Part shown: piece after piece, positions 54,058-64,000 of the stretch | How the letters are laid out: each line of letters opens with the position of its first letter | How positions within the stretch are numbered: position 1 is the stretch's first letter | NCBI RefSeq assembly: GCF_022664395.1 | Contig: NZ_JAKRET010000010.1 | Span: forward strand, 1 to 64,000 | Direction of reading: 5' to 3' | DNA: 64,000 nucleotides | Source of the DNA: Sphingomonas lacusdianchii | Lineage (GTDB): Bacteria > Pseudomonadota > Alphaproteobacteria > Sphingomonadales > Sphingomonadaceae | Translations under genes and position numbers: made by a program | Notes under the pieces: generated by a model | Told to the model about the DNA's origin: nothing | Seen by the model: only the letters and a program-made list of their open reading frames with translations | Databases searched by the model: none

Positions 54058-54076
54058 CGGTCCCCCCTTTTGCAAA

Positions 54077-54307
54077 TCAGTCGTCGGTAGCGCTTTCCTC
54101 TGCCGTATCGGCATGGACCAGAATGTCGCCGGGCTGGCATTCAAGCACACGGCAGATCGCATCGAGCGTGGTGAACCGGATCGCCCGCGCCTTGCCCGTC
54201 TTCAGGATCGACAGGTTGGCAAGCGTGATATCGACCGCCTGCGCCAGTTCGGTCAGCGTCATGCGCCGCGCGAGCAACACTTCGTCGAGGCGGACCAATA
54301 CCGCCAT
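54077..54307 (-). CDS. Small Cro/CI-type (XRE) helix-turn-helix regulator
   Basis: A 76-residue DNA-binding protein made almost only of an HTH domain (LDEVLLARRMTLTELAQAVD, ITLANLSILKTGKARAIRF, LDAICRVLECQPGDIL). This YozG-like type is regularly paired with DUF2975 membrane proteins. Its start overlaps the DUF2975 stop (TGATG), so the two are coupled. The palindrome at 54856-54879 upstream of the pair is a candidate operator for autoregulation. Confidence 0.9.
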   Translation of the reverse strand: MAVLVRLDEVLLARRMTLTELAQAVDITLANLSILKTGKARAIRFTTLDAICRVLECQPGDILVHADTAEESATDD

Positions 54308-54828
54308 CAGACCGTCCCCTCCAGATCCTCACGCAGCGCCGCGCCTTCGGCGAACACGCGCGCCAGCACGAACGCGACCAGCACCGACAGCCATCCGCCG
54401 ATCGAGAAGGACGACCCGTCCAGCCCGACACCGGTGCCGGCGAAGCGCGGCAGGATCAGGAACAGCGGAATGTCGAGCAGCTGGATGGCGAGCAGCGCCC
54501 AGCCGATCGCCCGCACCCGCCGCGCATTGGGCGACGCGAAGGTCTCGCCCGCCAGCACGGTGCGGATGATCGCGGTCAGCCGCGAGAAGATGACGTGCGC
54601 GGGCACCGCCGCGACGACGCCCAGCAGCAGCAGCGCGCGGACACCGCCGACCATGCGCTCGACATCGATGGCCGGATATTTTGCGGCGATCCGCGCTGCG
54701 AGCAGATCGTGCAGCGGCAGGCTGGCGATCGCCGCCAGCAGGAATGCGACCGCGAAGAGGATGTTGAGGGCGAGCAGCAGCCGCAGCACGCCAAGCGTCA
54801 ATCGCAATATCCGGTCCCGTCGCCCCAT
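54307..54828 (-). CDS. DUF2975 family membrane protein
   Basis: A 173-residue integral membrane protein with about four transmembrane helices (GVLRLLLALNILFAVAFLLA, ALLLLGVVAAVPAHVIFS, IGWALLAIQLLDIPLFLIL, IGGWLSVLVAFVLARVFAEG). It ends with the conserved FAEGAALREDLEGTV, diagnostic of DUF2975, whose function is unknown. ATG 54828 follows a GGGGGCGG ribosome site. It is first in the operon with the HTH regulator, which perhaps acts as a sensor/regulator pair. Confidence 0.88.
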   Translation of the reverse strand: MGRRDRILRLTLGVLRLLLALNILFAVAFLLAAIASLPLHDLLAARIAAKYPAIDVERMVGGVRALLLLGVVAAVPAHVIFSRLTAIIRTVLAGETFASPNARRVRAIGWALLAIQLLDIPLFLILPRFAGTGVGLDGSSFSIGGWLSVLVAFVLARVFAEGAALREDLEGTV

Positions 54829-54855
54829 GCCGCCCCCAATTCGATCCGGTCCGGA

Positions 54856-54879
54856 CGCTAATCGGTATATCGATTAGCG
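54856..54879. promoter_or_regulatory. 24-bp perfect inverted repeat, candidate operator
   Basis: CGCTAATCG, GTATAT, CGATTAGCG: 9-bp perfect arms, 28 bp upstream of the DUF2975 start codon. The AT centre could include a -10 box. The likely binder is the HTH protein encoded in the operon (inference). Confidence 0.55.
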
Positions 54880-54901
54880 CCAAGCAGAATGGCGCACCGC
54901 C

Positions 54902-56044
54902 CTATGTCCGCCGCACCTCGCCATAGAGCCGGACTTCCAGTCGGTCGGTCATGCGGTCACCGCGATCGGTGAAGATCGGGGCGAGCTTGCCCTGCGGTGC
55001 GGTCGGGCCGACCATGAAGGCGGCGGTGGTGCGCGACTCCCGGCCGTCCTCCCAGCGATAGCGCGCGTCGATCGCGATCATCGGCACGAAGAACGGGCGA
55101 TCCCGGGCGGTGACGATATTCACCGCGACGCGCGGCAGGGTCATCGTCGCTTCGAGATGGCGGCGCTCGCCCGCACCCAGCGCGAACGGGTCGAGCCCGC
55201 GCTTGGCATCGTTGGCGAAGAAGGTCGCGATCGCTTCGTCCTGTTCGGCATGGGCGGTCAGCAGCATCGTCGCGATACGGACCTCGGCCACCGGCATCGG
55301 TGCGGGATTGCCGACGGTCAGGTCGAAATCGAGCAGGATCCGGTCGCCCTCGGTGCCGACACGCAGGGGGGCGAGCTGAAATTCGAGGAACGGGCCGGGG
55401 TTCGGCGCGACGGGCGCGGGCGGTGGCGGTGGCGGCGACGCAGTGACGGGGCGCGGCGGCGGGGGCGGAGCGACCGGCTCGGGTGGCCGGACCGGGACGG
55501 GGGCGACCGGGGCGATCTCCTCGACGACAGCCGGCGGCTTGCGGCGGAGGCGGGTGAACAGGAACGCCGCGGCGGCGGCGACCGCGATCCCGCCGAGGAA
55601 CCATAGCCACCATGGCAGCGCGTCGCCGGCCTGGGCCGGGGCGGCTTCGGCGGTCGCGGTCGGCGCGACGGCGGGTTCGGAGGTCGCGGTTGGTTCGGGG
55701 GTCGGCAGGACCTGCGGGCCGACATAGGTCGCCTCCGGGGTCGGTGCCGGAGCCGGAGTCGGGCGGACGACGGGTGCGGGCGAAGGCGTGGAAGTTGGCA
55801 AAGGTGTCACGCGCGGACGTTGCGCGGGCGGAGTCGGGGTGGCGGTCGGGCGCGGCGCGGGCGTGGCGCGCGGGGTCGGCGTCGACGTCGGCGTTGCGAT
55901 CGGCGTCGAAGTTGGCACCGGGGTCGGCGCGACCTGCGGCGTGATGTCGTAGATCGGGATCGACCCACCCGGATTGGTCTGCTGCGCGGCGGCGGGCATG
56001 GCGAGACTCGCGACGACGGCCGCGCACGAAAGCTGGAACTGCAT
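54902..56044 (-). CDS. Proline/threonine-rich single-span membrane protein, unknown function
   Basis: A 380-residue protein: signal peptide (QFQLSCAAVVASLAMPAAAQ), a long Pro/Thr/Ala-rich low-complexity region (about 40-140, repeats of the TPTSTPTP type), one transmembrane helix (about 145-165, WWLWFLGGIAVAAAAAFLF), a second Pro-rich linker (about 175-220), then a beta-rich domain (about 225-375, LEFQLAPLRVGTEGDRILLD, FDLTVGNPAPMPVAEVRI). It probably spans the envelope. I do not recognise a named family. ATG 56044 follows GAGGTCGGGC; the frame upstream is not homologous. It diverges from rpoB. Confidence 0.7.
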   Translation of the reverse strand: MQFQLSCAAVVASLAMPAAAQQTNPGGSIPIYDITPQVAPTPVPTSTPIATPTSTPTPRATPAPRPTATPTPPAQRPRVTPLPTSTPSPAPVVRPTPAPAPTPEATYVGPQVLPTPEPTATSEPAVAPTATAEAAPAQAGDALPWWLWFLGGIAVAAAAAFLFTRLRRKPPAVVEEIAPVAPVPVRPPEPVAPPPPPRPVTASPPPPPPAPVAPNPGPFLEFQLAPLRVGTEGDRILLDFDLTVGNPAPMPVAEVRIATMLLTAHAEQDEAIATFFANDAKRGLDPFALGAGERRHLEATMTLPRVAVNIVTARDRPFFVPMIAIDARYRWEDGRESRTTAAFMVGPTAPQGKLAPIFTDRGDRMTDRLEVRLYGEVRRT

Positions 56045-56149
56045 GCCCGACCTCAACCGGGCTTTCGCGCCACCTGTCAGCCCGCCGGACCCGGCATTGC
56101 GACGAAACGAGTTGGTTCCACGCCCAGTCGAAACAATCGTTGGCCCGCG

Positions 56150-56178
56150 TTGACATACTCCGCCCCCGCTTCTATATG
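56150..56178 (+). promoter_or_regulatory. Strong sigma-70-type promoter for rpoBC
   Basis: TTGACA (56150-56155), 17 bases, TATATG (56173-56178): near-consensus boxes and ideal spacing, about 190 bp upstream of rpoB. It makes rpoBC independent of rplJL. The transcript would carry a leader of about 180 bases (56185-56369), including a small hairpin (AGCCCGGTGGCAACCGGGCA near 56320), and no gene is seen in it. Confidence 0.8.
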
Positions 56179-56369
56179 GCGGGCTTGCTTCAGGACCGGG
56201 AAAGAATGCGTCGTCGCGCAACGCATTGCATGTATAGGCCTGTCGCCATTCCAGGACGCTCGATCAGCTGCGGCCCATATTGGGTGACGCGGCTTTCGTC
56301 GTCCCGATCGCACGCCAGCCCGGTGGCAACCGGGCACGAGATTTGACTGCAAGCGAGGCCCACGACTCC

Positions 56370-60515
<4,146 letters not shown>

Positions 60516-60525
60516 GCCTTCCTGC

Positions 60526-60632
60526 TCCCTCTCCCCACAGCGTGGGGAGAGGGTCGGGGAGAGGGGCAGTCCAGCCCACTACCCTCTCCGCACTTCCCCT
60601 CTCCCAACCCTCTCCCCTGAAGGGGCGAGGGC
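60526..60632. repeat. 107-bp C/T-rich palindromic repeat between rpoB and rpoC
   Basis: CCCTCTCCCCACAGCGTGGG plus GAGAGGG on the left and CCCCTCTCCCAACCCTCTCC plus GGGGCGAGGG on the right form two hairpins that also pair with each other. It occupies almost the whole rpoB-rpoC spacer and ends 14 bp before the rpoC start codon. Confidence 0.75.
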
Positions 60633-60646
60633 TATGAGGTAAGATC

Positions 60647-64000
<3,354 letters not shown>

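Overview
The window is GC-rich DNA from an alphaproteobacterium, most likely a sphingomonad. The pointers are two very large TonB-dependent receptors, sphingomonad-style TonB-like and DUF6438 lipoproteins, the hrcA-grpE and rph-rdgB-hemW gene groups, and several families of short intergenic palindromic repeats. Taxonomy is inferred from gene content and style, not from an alignment. I see no rRNA, tRNA, CRISPR array, phage or IS transposase.

Layout. (1) Positions 1-6,900 hold the start of a minus-strand gene cut by the left edge, a 0.9 kb stretch without a convincing gene, an acyltransferase-3 membrane protein, a TonB-like protein, thrS, infC (apparent ATC start) and two small minus-strand genes. 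(2) Positions 6,889-15,802 hold the minus-strand group hrcA-grpE-glnD and the plus-strand genes rph, rdgB and hemW, with small lipoproteins and repeats between them. (3) Positions 15,862-48,558 hold a glycan-utilisation island. (4) Positions 48,600-64,000 hold rplJ-rplL, then about 6 kb of unrelated genes (TonB-like protein, an M16 peptidase pair, DUF2975 plus HTH, a proline-rich membrane protein), then rpoB and the first 1,118 codons of rpoC behind their own strong promoter.

The island is the main discovery. A minus-strand operon encodes a GntR/UTRA regulator, a SIS-type GlcN6P deaminase, NagA, an EIIA-HPr-EI fusion and the GlcNAc permease NagE: a complete GlcNAc import and catabolic pathway. 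A divergent TonB-dependent receptor is followed by six tightly overlapping glycosidase genes (GH20, GH2 beta-mannosidase, GH3 with PA14, GH92 alpha-mannosidase, an unassigned TIM-barrel glycosidase candidate and GH29 fucosidase). A GH2 beta-galactosidase and a CutC protein lie opposite. A glycosylasparaginase and a second TonB receptor lie at the other end. Together these could strip a plant complex-type N-glycan (Lewis-a Gal and Fuc, GlcNAc, alpha-Man, beta-Xyl, beta-Man, core GlcNAc) down to GlcNAc-Asn and then to GlcNAc and Asn, with GlcNAc entering through the PTS. The composition recalls the Xanthomonas nix N-glycan cluster, but no GH125 alpha-1,6-mannosidase is visible, which makes the unassigned enzyme a candidate for that or another step.

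Two lesions or oddities stand out in the island. The divergent TonB receptor carries an in-frame TAA after codon 639, so it is a pseudogene or a sequence error. A mobile palindromic repeat appears to have inserted in frame in the unassigned glycosidase.
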